Shown one piece after another: positions 1-8,467 of a DNA stretch of 64,000 nucleotides. The stretch covers positions 2,604,001-2,668,000 of the forward strand of contig OZ252008.1 of the NCBI GenBank assembly GCA_965246995.1. The letters are read 5' to 3'. Origin of the DNA: VXRJ01 sp965246995 (lineage in GTDB: Bacteria; Acidobacteriota; Vicinamibacteria; Vicinamibacterales; UBA8438). The notes under the pieces were generated by a model that did no database searches, was not told where the DNA came from, and was given only the letters and a program-made list of their open reading frames with translations. A program made the translations under genes and the position numbers. Position 1 is the first letter of the stretch. Every line of letters begins with the position of its first letter.

Positions 1-1217
1 GCGTCGAGTGCGTCGTGATCATCGGTCAACCGGCCGACGACTCGCGATACCAGATGCATCACGTGCGAGTAGCGCTCGAGTGTCATGTAGACCGGCACCT
101 GTACCGAGCCGTACGCTGATACCCGGCCCAGGTCGTTCCGGCCCAGGTCGACGAGCATGACGTGCTCGGCGCGCTCCTTCTCGTTTGCCATCAGTTCGTC
201 GGCCAATACCTCATCCGCTTCCGGCGTGGCCCCGCGTGGCCGCGTACCTGCAATCGGATGGGTTTCGGCACGTCTGTTCTCCACCCGCACGAGCATCTCC
301 GGGGAGGAACCGACGATCGACAACTCCCCCATCCGGAGGCAGTACATATAAGGAGAGGGGTTGACATAGCGGAGCGCTCGGTAGACGGCGAACGGATCGG
401 CGGTGAGCGGTGTGTCGAACCGCTGCGACAGCACTACCTGGAAGATATCGCCCGCGGTGATGTACTCCTTGGCGGTCCGAACCGCCTGCTCAAAGGACTC
501 TCGGGGCGTGTTCGACTCGAAAGTGACGGGGACGGCGGGTCCGGGGGGCGGCGCCGAGATCGGCCGTTGGAGTTCCGCACGAAGACAGGCGATCTTTGCA
601 AGGGCCAAGTCGTATTGTGCGCGGAGATCGCCTCCTGTCTCCACCGCCGCATTGGCGACGATCAGCATCCGGTGCTTCACATGATCGAACGCCAGCACGG
701 TGTCGAAAAGCATGAATACGGCATCGTCGGCCGCGCCGCCGCCTTCCGTTTCCACCGGCTTCGGGTATGCCGCACGTGCCTTTGACAGCGTGGGCTCGAA
801 CCACGCGGCGGTGTCGTAGCCGAAGTAGCCGACCGCGCCACCGGTGAACCGCGGTAGCGATGCCACGCGCGGGGCTCGGTAGCGTGACATCACGTCGCGC
901 AGCGCATCCATGAACGGCTCGGCCCGTTCGACGGTCCGGCCGCGGTTCCGGCGTGCTTCACGGCAGAATGTCTGTCCGTTGACCGATCGGAGCACGAGGA
1001 ACGGGTCTTTTCCGAGGAACGAGTAGCGTGCGAGCCGTTCCCCTCCCTCGACACTCTCGAAGAGGAAAGCATGGTCGGCGTGCTCCGCCACGGTCAGAAA
1101 AGCTGAGACAGGCGTGAGCAGGTCGGTTCGCACCTCGCGGCAGACCGGGATGAACGTTCCCTGCTCCGCGAGAGCGGTGAACTCTTCGAAGGTGGTCTCG
1201 ATGGTTCCTGCCGTCAT
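1..1217 (-). CDS. trpE: Anthranilate synthase component I (3' end beyond window)
   Basis: Chorismate-binding enzyme that converts chorismate and glutamine-derived ammonia to anthranilate, the first committed step of tryptophan synthesis. The reverse strand reads without a stop from an ATG at 1217 to the window edge (about 405 codons). It shows the N-terminal TrpE domain (FLFESVEGGERLARYSFLG, then GGAVGYFGYD) and the chorismate-binding core (DIFQVVLSQRF, NPSPYLY, IVGSSPEMLVR, PIAGTRPRG, HVMLVDLGRNDLGRV), which together distinguish TrpE from PabB or menaquinone-type synthases fairly well. The start overlaps the aroDE stop as ATGA, so the two are translationally coupled. The attenuator upstream of aroDE should control both. 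The C-terminal end is not visible. Confidence 0.93.
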   Translation of the reverse strand, partial: MTAGTIETTFEEFTALAEQGTFIPVCREVRTDLLTPVSAFLTVAEHADHAFLFESVEGGERLARYSFLGKDPFLVLRSVNGQTFCREARRNRGRTVERAEPFMDALRDVMSRYRAPRVASLPRFTGGAVGYFGYDTAAWFEPTLSKARAAYPKPVETEGGGAADDAVFMLFDTVLAFDHVKHRMLIVANAAVETGGDLRAQYDLALAKIACLRAELQRPISAPPPGPAVPVTFESNTPRESFEQAVRTAKEYITAGDIFQVVLSQRFDTPLTADPFAVYRALRYVNPSPYMYCLRMGELSIVGSSPEMLVRVENRRAETHPIAGTRPRGATPEADEVLADELMANEKERAEHVMLVDLGRNDLGRVSAYGSVQVPVYMTLERYSHVMHLVSRVVGRLTDDHDALD

Positions 1218-2761
1218 CGCTTCAGCCGGCCGCTGTCGCCGTCTCCATCGGACCCTTGCCTCGATCCTTGTACCGCCGCGGCTGTCCCGCCGTTTGCCGC
1301 GCGTCCCTGCCGCGCCAGATCTGCCTCGGCAGCCTCCCGAAACAATCCGGTGGGTGGCCGCCTACCCGTCCACCAGGCGAACTGCTCTTCCGCCTGGGCG
1401 ACCAGCATCGCGAGACCGCCAATCGTCTCGCACCCGGCGCGCGCGGCGTCCGCCAGTAAACGGGTTTTCGCGGGGTTGTATACCAGGTCGTAGACCAACT
1501 GGCCATCGAACGGTCCATCCGGCAGCGGGCTCGCTTCGACATTCGGGAACGTTCCGACCGGCGTCGTGTTGACCAGCAGGTCCCACGACCCGCGTCCCGG
1601 CGAAAGGGGCGCCGCCGCGACTCCGACCGCATGTGCCACTTCGGCCGCCCGCTCCGTTCGACGCGCGCAGACCGTCACGATTGCTCCGGCTTGCTGGAGT
1701 GCGTACGCCGCTGCTCGGGCTGCACCTCCAGCGCCCAGAATCGTCGCGCGCGCGTCGGCGAGGCGTAGACGGCCAACCAGGGGGGCGAGAAAACCAGGAA
1801 CGTCCGTGTTGCAGCCAACCCAGCGGCCGTCTGCGATTCGTAGGGTGTTGACAGCGCCGGTCGCTGTCGACACGTCGTCGCGGACGCTGATCCGTTCCGC
1901 TACGGCTTCCTTGAATGGGGCGGTAACACTCGCGCCGCGCAGGTTGACGGCCCGGGCAAAGGCGGCGAAGTCGTCCGCGCTTCGGGCTTCGAGGGGCAGA
2001 TAGACGGCATCGATGCCGGCAGCTCGGAATCCCGCGTTGTGCATCGCAGGCGAGACCGAATGCCCGATCGGCGCTCCCAGCACGCCGTAGATAGCTGTGC
2101 GCGACGTCACATTGCCCACGCGGAATTGATCGCGCATCCGTGGCAGATCGATCTGCCCCGGCGCGATGCCGTCGCCGGCATAGGTCCAACACGATCCAAA
2201 CCGTCCGGCGAGCAGACGGGAGGGGATCCCCGCCGGCCCCATGGCGACCAGCACCCGCCGCCCCCTTCCCGGTTCCTCTTGGGTTCCGCCGAGGGAGGCG
2301 ACCTGCACCGTATCGTTCAAGCTCTTGACCGCAACCGCCACCTTCACAACCTCCGCGCCGGTGGCCCGCATCGCGCGGTAGCGCGCGTCGAGATCGGAGG
2401 GCAAATGGTCGAACGCGTGATATGAGACGACCATCCCCTGGCCTTGGCGCGACCGGATCAACTCCTCGGCGAAGGTCGCTTCGTGCTCCACGTCGATGTA
2501 CTCGGCGCCTTGCCGTGCCGCCTCGAACAGGATCTCCTGTCTCTCCGCCTCGCTGCCCGCGAACGAGCCTCCCTCGCGCGCGGGTCGGCAGGTAACCACA
2601 ACCGGGGTGCGGCGTCCGGCGAGCGCGGCTGCAACGTCCGGCCGGTCGACCGTGTCCAGGCGAAGCTCTACCAGGTCCGCTCCCACCTGCGCATCGCGTC
2701 GCGCGCGCAACTCGGCGGTTGTCTTCCCGGTCACGGTCGCACAGATCCAGGCTCTCGACAT
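1214..2761 (-). CDS. aroDE: Bifunctional 3-dehydroquinate dehydratase / shikimate dehydrogenase
   Basis: A 515-aa fusion catalysing steps 3 and 4 of the shikimate pathway. Residues ~1-215 are a type I dehydroquinase (VELRLDTVDRP, VVTCRP, and EVVKVAV carrying the Schiff-base lysine). Residues ~225-485 are shikimate dehydrogenase: YGVLGAPIGHSVSPAMHN substrate loop, GASVTAPFKE catalytic lysine, NTDVPGF, and a GAGGAARAAAYAL NADP-binding loop. The last ~30 residues are a low-complexity tail of unknown role. This order is the one known from plant and some bacterial AroDE enzymes. ATGA overlap with trpE puts an early common-pathway enzyme and a Trp-branch enzyme in one operon. Confidence 0.93.
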   Translation of the reverse strand: MSRAWICATVTGKTTAELRARRDAQVGADLVELRLDTVDRPDVAAALAGRRTPVVVTCRPAREGGSFAGSEAERQEILFEAARQGAEYIDVEHEATFAEELIRSRQGQGMVVSYHAFDHLPSDLDARYRAMRATGAEVVKVAVAVKSLNDTVQVASLGGTQEEPGRGRRVLVAMGPAGIPSRLLAGRFGSCWTYAGDGIAPGQIDLPRMRDQFRVGNVTSRTAIYGVLGAPIGHSVSPAMHNAGFRAAGIDAVYLPLEARSADDFAAFARAVNLRGASVTAPFKEAVAERISVRDDVSTATGAVNTLRIADGRWVGCNTDVPGFLAPLVGRLRLADARATILGAGGAARAAAYALQQAGAIVTVCARRTERAAEVAHAVGVAAAPLSPGRGSWDLLVNTTPVGTFPNVEASPLPDGPFDGQLVYDLVYNPAKTRLLADAARAGCETIGGLAMLVAQAEEQFAWWTGRRPPTGLFREAAEADLARQGRAANGGTAAAVQGSRQGSDGDGDSGRLKR

Positions 2762-2790
2762 CGGCTCTGTCCACGAACAGGCACAAAAAA

Positions 2791-2820
2791 AGCCTCTTCA
2801 ACCCGCCGGTTGAAGAGGCT
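2791..2820 (-). terminator. Intrinsic terminator of the aroDE-trpE attenuator
   Basis: Two perfect 13-base arms (AGCCTCTTCAACC and GGTTGAAGAGGCT on the transcribed strand) flank a GGCG loop and are followed directly by a run of T. The terminator lies between the leader peptide stop and the aroDE start. A terminator placed just upstream of the gene it would silence is the hallmark of attenuation. Confidence 0.92.
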
Positions 2821-2844
2821 TTGGTGTCGTCCGTCGGTCGTTAA

Positions 2845-2964
2845 TCAGGTGCGGATGACAGCCCCTCCAACGGGCAGCCGAAACGAATAGCGCCACCAAT
2901 AGGCGTACACGGGACTTCCCACATCGTTGCCGCGGGTCCCGTCCAGTCGTTCTGAGAATGTCAT
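2845..2964 (-). CDS. Aromatic-amino-acid leader peptide (39 aa)
   Basis: Short ORF whose centre reads VYAYWWRYSF: three Tyr, two adjacent Trp and one Phe within ten codons. The tandem TGG codons lie at 2893-2898. It ends about 25 nt before the terminator stem, and its tail contains the antiterminator arm. This composition and position fit a leader that senses charged Trp, Tyr and Phe tRNAs and controls aroDE-trpE. The ATG at 2964 lacks a clear Shine-Dalgarno and lies only a few bases from the predicted transcription start. An in-frame GTG at 2922 is an alternative start that keeps the aromatic run. Confidence 0.8.
   Translation of the reverse strand: MTFSERLDGTRGNDVGSPVYAYWWRYSFRLPVGGAVIRT
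2860..2871 (-). promoter_or_regulatory. Antiterminator arm of the attenuator
   Basis: The transcript here reads GUUGGAGGGGCU. It differs from the terminator's 3' arm (GUUGAAGAGGCU) at two positions, both G for A, so it can pair with all 12 bases of AGCCUCUUCAAC in the terminator's 5' arm using two G.U pairs. The two structures are mutually exclusive. The segment lies inside the last codons of the leader ORF, so a ribosome that reaches the stop would cover it, while one stalled on the upstream Trp/Tyr/Phe codons would leave it free. Confidence 0.8.
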
Positions 2965-2975
2965 CGTAACGGGAC

Positions 2976-3005
2976 AATCTAGCAGACCGTGTCGAAAGGT
3001 GTCAA
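2976..3005 (-). promoter_or_regulatory. Sigma-70-type promoter for the aroDE-trpE leader
   Basis: A perfect -35 hexamer TTGACA (3005-3000) is followed after 18 bases by TAGATT (2981-2976). Transcription would start near 2969, just before the leader peptide ATG. The call is based on consensus matching by eye only. Confidence 0.55.
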
Positions 3006-3077
3006 TCGGCCACAGACGATTGCGGACGCGCGCCGTTTCGGGGATACTGACCACGCTGGATCTCACGGGAGGGTTGG

Positions 3078-4651
3078 ATGAAGACCATCGCTCGTATCGG
3101 CCTGCTGATCGTTGCCCTGTTTCTGCCCGCCAACGCCTGGAGCCCGTGGTGAAATCCCGCGTAGCACCGAGAGCGGTGAGGCGCCCGGCTGACAAGGCGC
3201 GACGAGGGAGCATATTGGCCATATGACGACCGCGGACTGCCACAGTCCGAGGAGCAACGCCGGCCAGGCGGGATGCATCGCCGCTCGAATGTAGCGAGGG
3301 TTTCACCACGGGCTCCTAGGCCCAGGCCACGCCCCAGGTAACTTTCGCCAAGGACATCGCACCGATCCTGCAGCAGAGCTGCCAGCAGTGCCACAGGGCC
3401 GGATCGGTGGCGCCGATGTCGCTTCTCACCTACGAGGAGGCCCGGCCCTGGGCGCGTGCCATGAAGAACCGGACAGCACTCCGCAACCGGCGAGGGGGCA
3501 TGCCACCCTGGTTCGTAGAAAAGGATCTTGGTATTCAGCATTACAAGAACGATCCCTCCCTGACCGAGGAAGAGATCGCGAAAATTGCCGTCTGGGCGGA
3601 TTCCGGTGCGCCCCTTGGCGATCCGGCCGACCTGCCTCCGGCGCTCGACTTCAGCAGCGCTGACGAATGGTCGATCGGCACCCCCGACCTGGTGCTCGAG
3701 TCGCCCGAAATCTTTGTGCCCGCCTCGGCGCCCGACAAGTGGACGGCGCTCGGATCTATTCCGACCGGCTTGACCGAGGACCGTTACGTCGCGGCGGTCG
3801 AGGTGCGGGAGGTGAACGACGTTCCGAAGGAATCCGCGAGTGACACCGTGGGCGGCCGGTATGTCTTTCATCACCAGACATACACCACGTTCGTGCCGGA
3901 CGACGACGAGGAGACGGCGCCTACGAGTTGGCCAGTGCACGAGGTGGGGCGCAACGCCGACATCTTCCCGCCGAATGCCGGCCGGCGGCTGGCTGCCGGT
4001 TCCGTGCTCGATCTCGATACGGCGCATCTGCATTCGAACGGGCGCCAGACTCGCGCCCGGCTGCAGTTTGCCTTCAAGCTGCATCCGCCCAGCTACGAGC
4101 CGGCAGTGCAGTACTCCCGTGCGTTTACCGGCAACGGCGTCGATATCGACATCAAACCGAATCAGGCGGGACAGCAACTGCACGCCTACCGCGTGCTCGA
4201 CCGGCACACGAAGCTGCTGTCGTTCGAGCCCCACCAGCATGCACCCGGTACCCGGATGTGTCTGGAAGCAATCTGGGGGCACAACATCGAGACCCTGACC
4301 TGCGCGCACTACGACGACAACTGGGTCAAGCAGTACATCTATGACGATGACTATGCCCCGCTGCTGCCGAAGGGGACGGTCCTGCACATCATCGGCTGGC
4401 TGGACACCACCGCTGCGAACCGGAACGTCGCCGACCCGCGAAACTGGTCTGGTGGTGGTCGCCGGTCCGTTGCGAACATGTTCATCGATCTCGGTCTGGC
4501 GGTAGAGCTGACCGACGAACAGTTTGAAGCAGAGATCGCGGCACGGCGAGAACGGTTGCAACTCTCGAAGAACGACCACCTGATCGGTTGCCCGCTCTGT
4601 ACGGTGGAGTTCCCCGCTCAGATGTCGCCGGCGGCAGCCGCCGGTCCCTAG
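3078..4651 (+). pseudogene. Secreted c-type cytochrome / copper monooxygenase-like protein, split by a MITE
   Basis: The first 21 codons are a good signal peptide beginning MKTIARIGLL and ending PANAW, then the frame runs into a TGA inside the inserted element. After the element the frame resumes as AQATPQVTFAKDIAPIL followed by a CQQCH haem-c motif. Deleting 179 bp (element plus one 4-bp flank) joins the halves in frame, giving a 464-aa precursor with an Ala-x-Ala cleavage site at the junction. The mature part has a one-haem planctomycete-type cytochrome region and a beta-rich domain with HLHSNG and FEPHQHAPGTRMC, resembling copper type II ascorbate-dependent monooxygenase C-terminal domains; that assignment is tentative. 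An internal ATG at 3407 would give a protein with neither export signal nor haem site. Confidence 0.75.
3141..3315. mobile_element. MITE with IS1182-like ends
   Basis: A ~175-bp non-coding insert bounded by a 14-bp perfect inverted repeat, AGCCCGTGGTGAAA, at both ends (15 bp if the outer G is counted). The flanks are CTGG (3137-3140) and CTAG (3316-3319), a 4-bp target duplication with one mismatch. The same 14 bases form the left end of the transposase-encoding element at 61916-63380, also flanked by CTAG, so that transposase is the likely mobilising enzyme. No ORF of note lies inside. Confidence 0.8.
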
Positions 4652-4654
4652 CCG

Positions 4655-5569
4655 ATGCGGCCGCTTGCGGTAGCGATCGCGCTGTTGCTTCTGGGCGGCG
4701 CGGCAGAGGCCGGGGGTCAGACCCGGTTCACCTACAGCCGCGGTCAGAGCATCTCCCCCGCGTTCGAGGGATGGTGGCAGAACGACGACGGGACTTACTC
4801 GTTGTTCTTCGGCTACATGAACTCCAACTGGGAGGAGACGTTCCATGTCCCGGTCGGGCCCGGCAACAACATCGAACCGGGTGGTCCGGATCGCGGCCAG
4901 CCGACGCATTTCTATCCGCGCCGGAACCTGTTCCTCTTCACGGTCGACGTCCCGGCGGATTTCGGGGACAACGAAGTGGTCTGGACGCTTACGACCAACG
5001 GCCGGACGGAGCGCGCCTACGGCTCGCTCCGTCCCGACTACCTGCTTGACCCGCAGACGATTGCAACGGAGATGGGAGCCAATTTCGGTCGCGTAATCGA
5101 CGAGTGGCGGACGAACGAGTTTCCCACCGTCCGCCTGCAGGTTGACCAGCCGCGTCGCGTCCGGGTCGGTGAACCGCTCGAATTGGTCGCCTCCGTCACC
5201 GATGACGGGATTCCGACGGGCGACTACGTACCGCCGCAACCCGAGCCGGGCAAACCGCACCCTGCCTACACAGCCCCCCGCCAGATCGTTCCCGGGAATC
5301 CAGCCGCCCTCCGCTTCTCCTGGATGGTGTACCGGGGCGACGCGTCGAAGGTCCACTTCAGCGAGGACCAACTCAAGACCTGGCAGGACACGCGTGTCTA
5401 TTCCAACTCTCCCTGGTCGCCGCCGTACATCCTCCCACCGGTGCCAGAGGACGGCCGCTGGATTGCGGCAGTCACCTTCGATGCGCCGGGCACCTATGTC
5501 CTGCGCGGCATGGCGAGCGATGGCGCACTCACGAACAGCGCCGAGCTGAGGGTCACGGTCACGCCGTAG
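4655..5569 (+). CDS. Secreted protein of unknown function, partner of the split cytochrome
   Basis: 304 aa with a clear signal peptide (MRPLAVAIALLLLGGAAEAG). The mature part is predicted mostly beta, with GWWQNDDGTYSLFFGYMNSNWEE near the N-terminus and a C-terminal stretch (RFSWMVYRGDASKVHF, PGTYVLRGMASDGAL) resembling Ig/PKD-like folds. I do not recognise an enzyme motif. It starts 3 nt after the cytochrome stop, so the two were probably one transcriptional unit. If the MITE blocks the upstream gene, expression of this one may also be reduced by polarity. Confidence 0.85.
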   Translation: MRPLAVAIALLLLGGAAEAGGQTRFTYSRGQSISPAFEGWWQNDDGTYSLFFGYMNSNWEETFHVPVGPGNNIEPGGPDRGQPTHFYPRRNLFLFTVDVPADFGDNEVVWTLTTNGRTERAYGSLRPDYLLDPQTIATEMGANFGRVIDEWRTNEFPTVRLQVDQPRRVRVGEPLELVASVTDDGIPTGDYVPPQPEPGKPHPAYTAPRQIVPGNPAALRFSWMVYRGDASKVHFSEDQLKTWQDTRVYSNSPWSPPYILPPVPEDGRWIAAVTFDAPGTYVLRGMASDGALTNSAELRVTVTP

Positions 5570-5618
5570 ATTGCCTCGCGTCATGAGCGGTGCTACAGTG
5601 CCGCACCACACGGTTGTG

Positions 5619-5762
5619 ACTGGATGACGGGAAGTTCGGTGATGAAACCGACGCTGCCCTCGCAACTGTAAGCAGGTACGAAGTCCGCATTGTGGCCACT
5701 GCCCGTGGGGCGGGAAGGCGCGGAGAGTAGGCAACGCCTGCAAGCCAGGAGACCGATCCAGT
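5619..5762 (+). promoter_or_regulatory. Cobalamin riboswitch
   Basis: The closing P1 helix pairs ACTGGAT (5619-5625) with ATCCAGT (5756-5762). In between are the conserved elements of the AdoCbl class: GGTGATGAAACCGACGCTGCC, CTCGCAACTGTAAGC, GCCACTGCCCG, GGGCGGGAAGGCGC and the B12 box GCCAGGAGACC. It sits ~40 nt upstream of a cobalamin-type ABC importer in the same orientation, so high B12 should repress the importer. A short stem (CTTCC/GGAAG) between the aptamer and the Shine-Dalgarno may be part of the expression platform. Confidence 0.95.
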
Positions 5763-5804
5763 CATGCCTCACACTGCTTCCGGTGGGGAAGTATGGAGGA
5801 TTGC

Positions 5805-6701
5805 ATGCGGAGATTGTTCCTGCCGTTCGCTGCCGCCTTCGTGCTGGCCAGTTGTGCGGCCGAAGGACCCGGGCCACCGGTAGCGAGCCAGGAGGTTGCC
5901 GCCCGCGCTGACCCGCTGCTTGCGTCTGACAGCGTCGCGGATACGGCGTCAGTTCCACCCCGCCGCATCGTCAGCCTCGACTACTGTGCGGATCAGTACA
6001 TCCTCGGCCTGGCCGACCGGGACCGGATTCTGGCCCTGTCACCGGACGCTGACGCTGCGTTCTCGTACATGCGCGAAGAGGCAGCCGGACTGCCAACCGT
6101 CCGTCAACGCATCGAGGATGTGCTGGCGCTTGAACCGGATCTCGTGGTGCGCAGTTACGGCGGGGGGCCAAGAACCACGATCTTCCTCGAGCAGGCGGGT
6201 GTCCGCGTCCTTCCGCTCGGCTTCATGCAGGACATCGATACCGTGCGGGCCACCATCCGGCGCGCCGCGGAGGTGTTCGGCGTCCCGGCGCGCGGCGAAG
6301 CGCTCGTGGCGGAAATGGACGCCCGGCTCGAGCGCGCCAGGGCGGCAGCACGCGCCGTCGACGCGGATGTCCTCTACATGTCCCCCGCCGGGGTGAGTGC
6401 CGGACCGGATACCTTTGTCCACCGCCTGATTGACACCGCCGGTTTCGAGAACTTCCAGACGCAATCCGGGTGGCGATCGATCCCGCTTGAACGCCTTGCC
6501 TACGAGACACCGGATCGGTACGCGGTCGGTCTGTTTGATCGCAACCGAAGTCATGTCGATGCCTGGACGCCATTCCGTCATCCCGTAGCGACACGTCGTG
6601 TCGCGGAGGGGCCCATGACGCCGATCGATGGGGCGACCGTCGTCTGCGGCGGGTGGTACCTGGCGGATGCTGTCGAAGCGCTGGTGGAGTCCGTCCGTTG
6701 A
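5805..6701 (+). CDS. btuF: Vitamin B12 ABC importer, substrate-binding lipoprotein
   Basis: 298-aa BtuF/FhuD-type (cluster A-II) periplasmic binding protein. It has a lipoprotein signal with lipobox LASC (Cys17), then PPRRIVSLDYCADQYILGL, the typical first strand of this family, and VRQRIEDVLALEPDLVV further on. The ATG at 5805 is preferred over 5793 because GGAGG lies 6 bases upstream and the resulting N-terminus is a clean lipoprotein signal. The cobalamin riboswitch upstream and the permease and ATPase downstream argue for B12 rather than siderophore as substrate. Confidence 0.88.
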   Translation: MRRLFLPFAAAFVLASCAAEGPGPPVASQEVAARADPLLASDSVADTASVPPRRIVSLDYCADQYILGLADRDRILALSPDADAAFSYMREEAAGLPTVRQRIEDVLALEPDLVVRSYGGGPRTTIFLEQAGVRVLPLGFMQDIDTVRATIRRAAEVFGVPARGEALVAEMDARLERARAAARAVDADVLYMSPAGVSAGPDTFVHRLIDTAGFENFQTQSGWRSIPLERLAYETPDRYAVGLFDRNRSHVDAWTPFRHPVATRRVAEGPMTPIDGATVVCGGWYLADAVEALVESVR

Positions 6702-7687
6702 CCGGCCGCGCCCTGCTCTTGTGGCTCGCCGCGGCCTCCGTGGTGGCCATCGGTGCTGCCTGTCTGATTGGATCGACGCCACTCGGACCTGGCCGCGTCG
6801 CTGCAGCCCTGGCTGGCGCCGGCTCCACCGGCGATCAGATTGTCGTCTGGCAAATCCGTCTGCCGCGCGCACTGGCCGCCTTCGTGGTCGGGGCGGCGCT
6901 GGGAGCCTCGGGCGCGGCGATGCAGGGTCTACTGCGTAATCCGCTGGCGGAACCTGGTGTCCTGGGAGTTTCGGCCACCGCGTCGCTTGGCGCGACCTTC
7001 GTCATCTACTACGGCCTCGTCGATGTTGGTGCGTTCGCCATGCCGCTTGCCGCGATCGCGGGCGCGCTGGCTGCTACCACACTGCTGACCGTGGCGGCGG
7101 CCCGCGTCGGATCGATGGTGACACTGATCCTGATCGGCATCGGTTTGTCCAGCTTTGCCGGCGCGATGATGGCCCTCCTGATGAACTTCGCGCCAAACCC
7201 TTTCTCGCTCGCTGACATGCTCAGTTGGACGCTCGGTACCGTCGCGAATCGGAGCTTCGCCGATCTGGGCCTCGCCGCGCCGTTTGGCGTTGCCGGTCTC
7301 GCACTGCTTGCCGTGTCGCGCCGCAGTCTCTCGGCGCTGACGCTGGGCGAAGAGGCGGCCTCGGGTGTGGGTGTCGACCTGCCCCGTGCCCGGCGGCTCG
7401 TCGTGATCGGAGCGGGCCTCGCGACGGGTGCCGCCGTCTCGGTTGCGGGGGCGATCGGCTTTGTCGGTATTGTGGCGCCCCACCTCGTCCGTCCGTTCGT
7501 CGACCATGACCCCGCGCGGACGCTTGCACCGTCAGCCCTGCTGGCTGGTCTGATTCTGGTCCTGGCCGACATCGGCGTTCGGATTGCGCCCACCAGCGCC
7601 GAGCTACGTCTGGGCGTCGTCGCGGCGTTGATCGGCGCGCCCTTCTTTGTCTGGATCGCGGCACGCCAGAGGATGGGCCATGTCTGA
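6698..7687 (+). CDS. btuC: Vitamin B12 ABC importer, permease
   Basis: 329-aa FecCD/BtuC-type inner-membrane permease with about ten hydrophobic segments. Hallmarks are RLPRALAAFVVGAALGASG near the N-terminus, and GAIGFVGIVAPHLVRPFVDHD, the loop that contacts the ATPase. The chosen start is TTG at 6698, overlapping the btuF stop (TTGA). An ATG at 6653 would add 15 residues inside btuF and is less likely. The coupled overlap indicates co-translation with btuF and btuD. Confidence 0.9.
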   Translation: MTGRALLLWLAAASVVAIGAACLIGSTPLGPGRVAAALAGAGSTGDQIVVWQIRLPRALAAFVVGAALGASGAAMQGLLRNPLAEPGVLGVSATASLGATFVIYYGLVDVGAFAMPLAAIAGALAATTLLTVAAARVGSMVTLILIGIGLSSFAGAMMALLMNFAPNPFSLADMLSWTLGTVANRSFADLGLAAPFGVAGLALLAVSRRSLSALTLGEEAASGVGVDLPRARRLVVIGAGLATGAAVSVAGAIGFVGIVAPHLVRPFVDHDPARTLAPSALLAGLILVLADIGVRIAPTSAELRLGVVAALIGAPFFVWIAARQRMGHV

Positions 7688-8453
7688 ACTGACGGTCGCC
7701 GGACTCAGCGTTACGCTCAACCGCCGGGAAATTGTCAGCGAGGCATCACTGCAGGTGCATTCGGGTGAACTGGTCGCCCTGCTGGGAGCCAACGGCGCGG
7801 GCAAGACGACGCTGCTGCGCGCCCTCCTGGGCCTCACACGACGGAACGGTGGCAGCGTGTCGATGGATGGAGATGATCCGGCCCATCTCGGTGCCTCCGA
7901 GCGGGCGCGCCGTATCGCCTACCTGCCGCAGATGCGGCCGCTCGCCTGGCCAATCCGTGTCCGTGACCTGGTCGCGCTCGGCCGCTTCGCGCATGGCGCG
8001 GTGCTCGGCCGTCTGAGTTCTGTCGACGCCGCCGCCGTCGATCGCGCGCTGGCGGTCTGCGACCTCGACGACTTGGCCGATCGGGCTGCCACAACGCTCT
8101 CGGGCGGCGAGTTGGCGCGCGTGCACGTGGCGCGTGCGTTTGCCGCCGAGGCTCCGCTGCTAATTGTCGATGAGCCGACGGCGGCGCTCGATCCACTGCA
8201 TCAGCACCAGGTGATGCACCTGCTCCGCAAGAGCGCCAACAGCGGCTGCGGCGTCCTGGTGGTGACTCACGACCTCTCGCTCGCGGCGCTTACTGCCGAC
8301 CGCCTCGTCTGGATGGCGGCCGGTCGTGTTGTCGCCGATGGTCCCGCGGAGGCAACCCTCACAGCCGAGCGGCTGGTTGCGGTGTTTGGCGTCAGGGCCA
8401 CGGTCCGCCGCATCGACGGTGACTGGTCGGTCTCAGTCGCGGGCGCCGCCTGA
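7680..8453 (+). CDS. btuD: Vitamin B12 ABC importer, ATPase
   Basis: 257-aa ABC ATPase that powers cobalamin uptake with the preceding BtuC and BtuF. It carries Walker A GANGAGKTT (residues ~36-44), the signature LSGGELARVH, Walker B LLIVDEPTAALD and a switch histidine in VVTHDLS. The ATG at 7680 overlaps the btuC stop by 8 bp. The C-terminal ~40 residues (AERLVAVFGVRATVRRIDG) match the usual FecE/BtuD/FhuC tail. Confidence 0.92.
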   Translation: MSELTVAGLSVTLNRREIVSEASLQVHSGELVALLGANGAGKTTLLRALLGLTRRNGGSVSMDGDDPAHLGASERARRIAYLPQMRPLAWPIRVRDLVALGRFAHGAVLGRLSSVDAAAVDRALAVCDLDDLADRAATTLSGGELARVHVARAFAAEAPLLIVDEPTAALDPLHQHQVMHLLRKSANSGCGVLVVTHDLSLAALTADRLVWMAAGRVVADGPAEATLTAERLVAVFGVRATVRRIDGDWSVSVAGAA

Positions 8454-8467
8454 GCCCAGCGATCGCG

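Noticed and set aside
2845..2930. Second short ORF (MWEVPC...) overlapping the aromatic leader in another frame
   Set aside because: Contains only one Trp and no aromatic cluster; the YAYWWRYSF frame explains the attenuator better.
3002..5743. 913-codon open frame on the minus strand
   Set aside because: Runs antisense to the cytochrome and partner genes, lacks any motif and crosses the MITE; it is a product of GC-rich codon structure.
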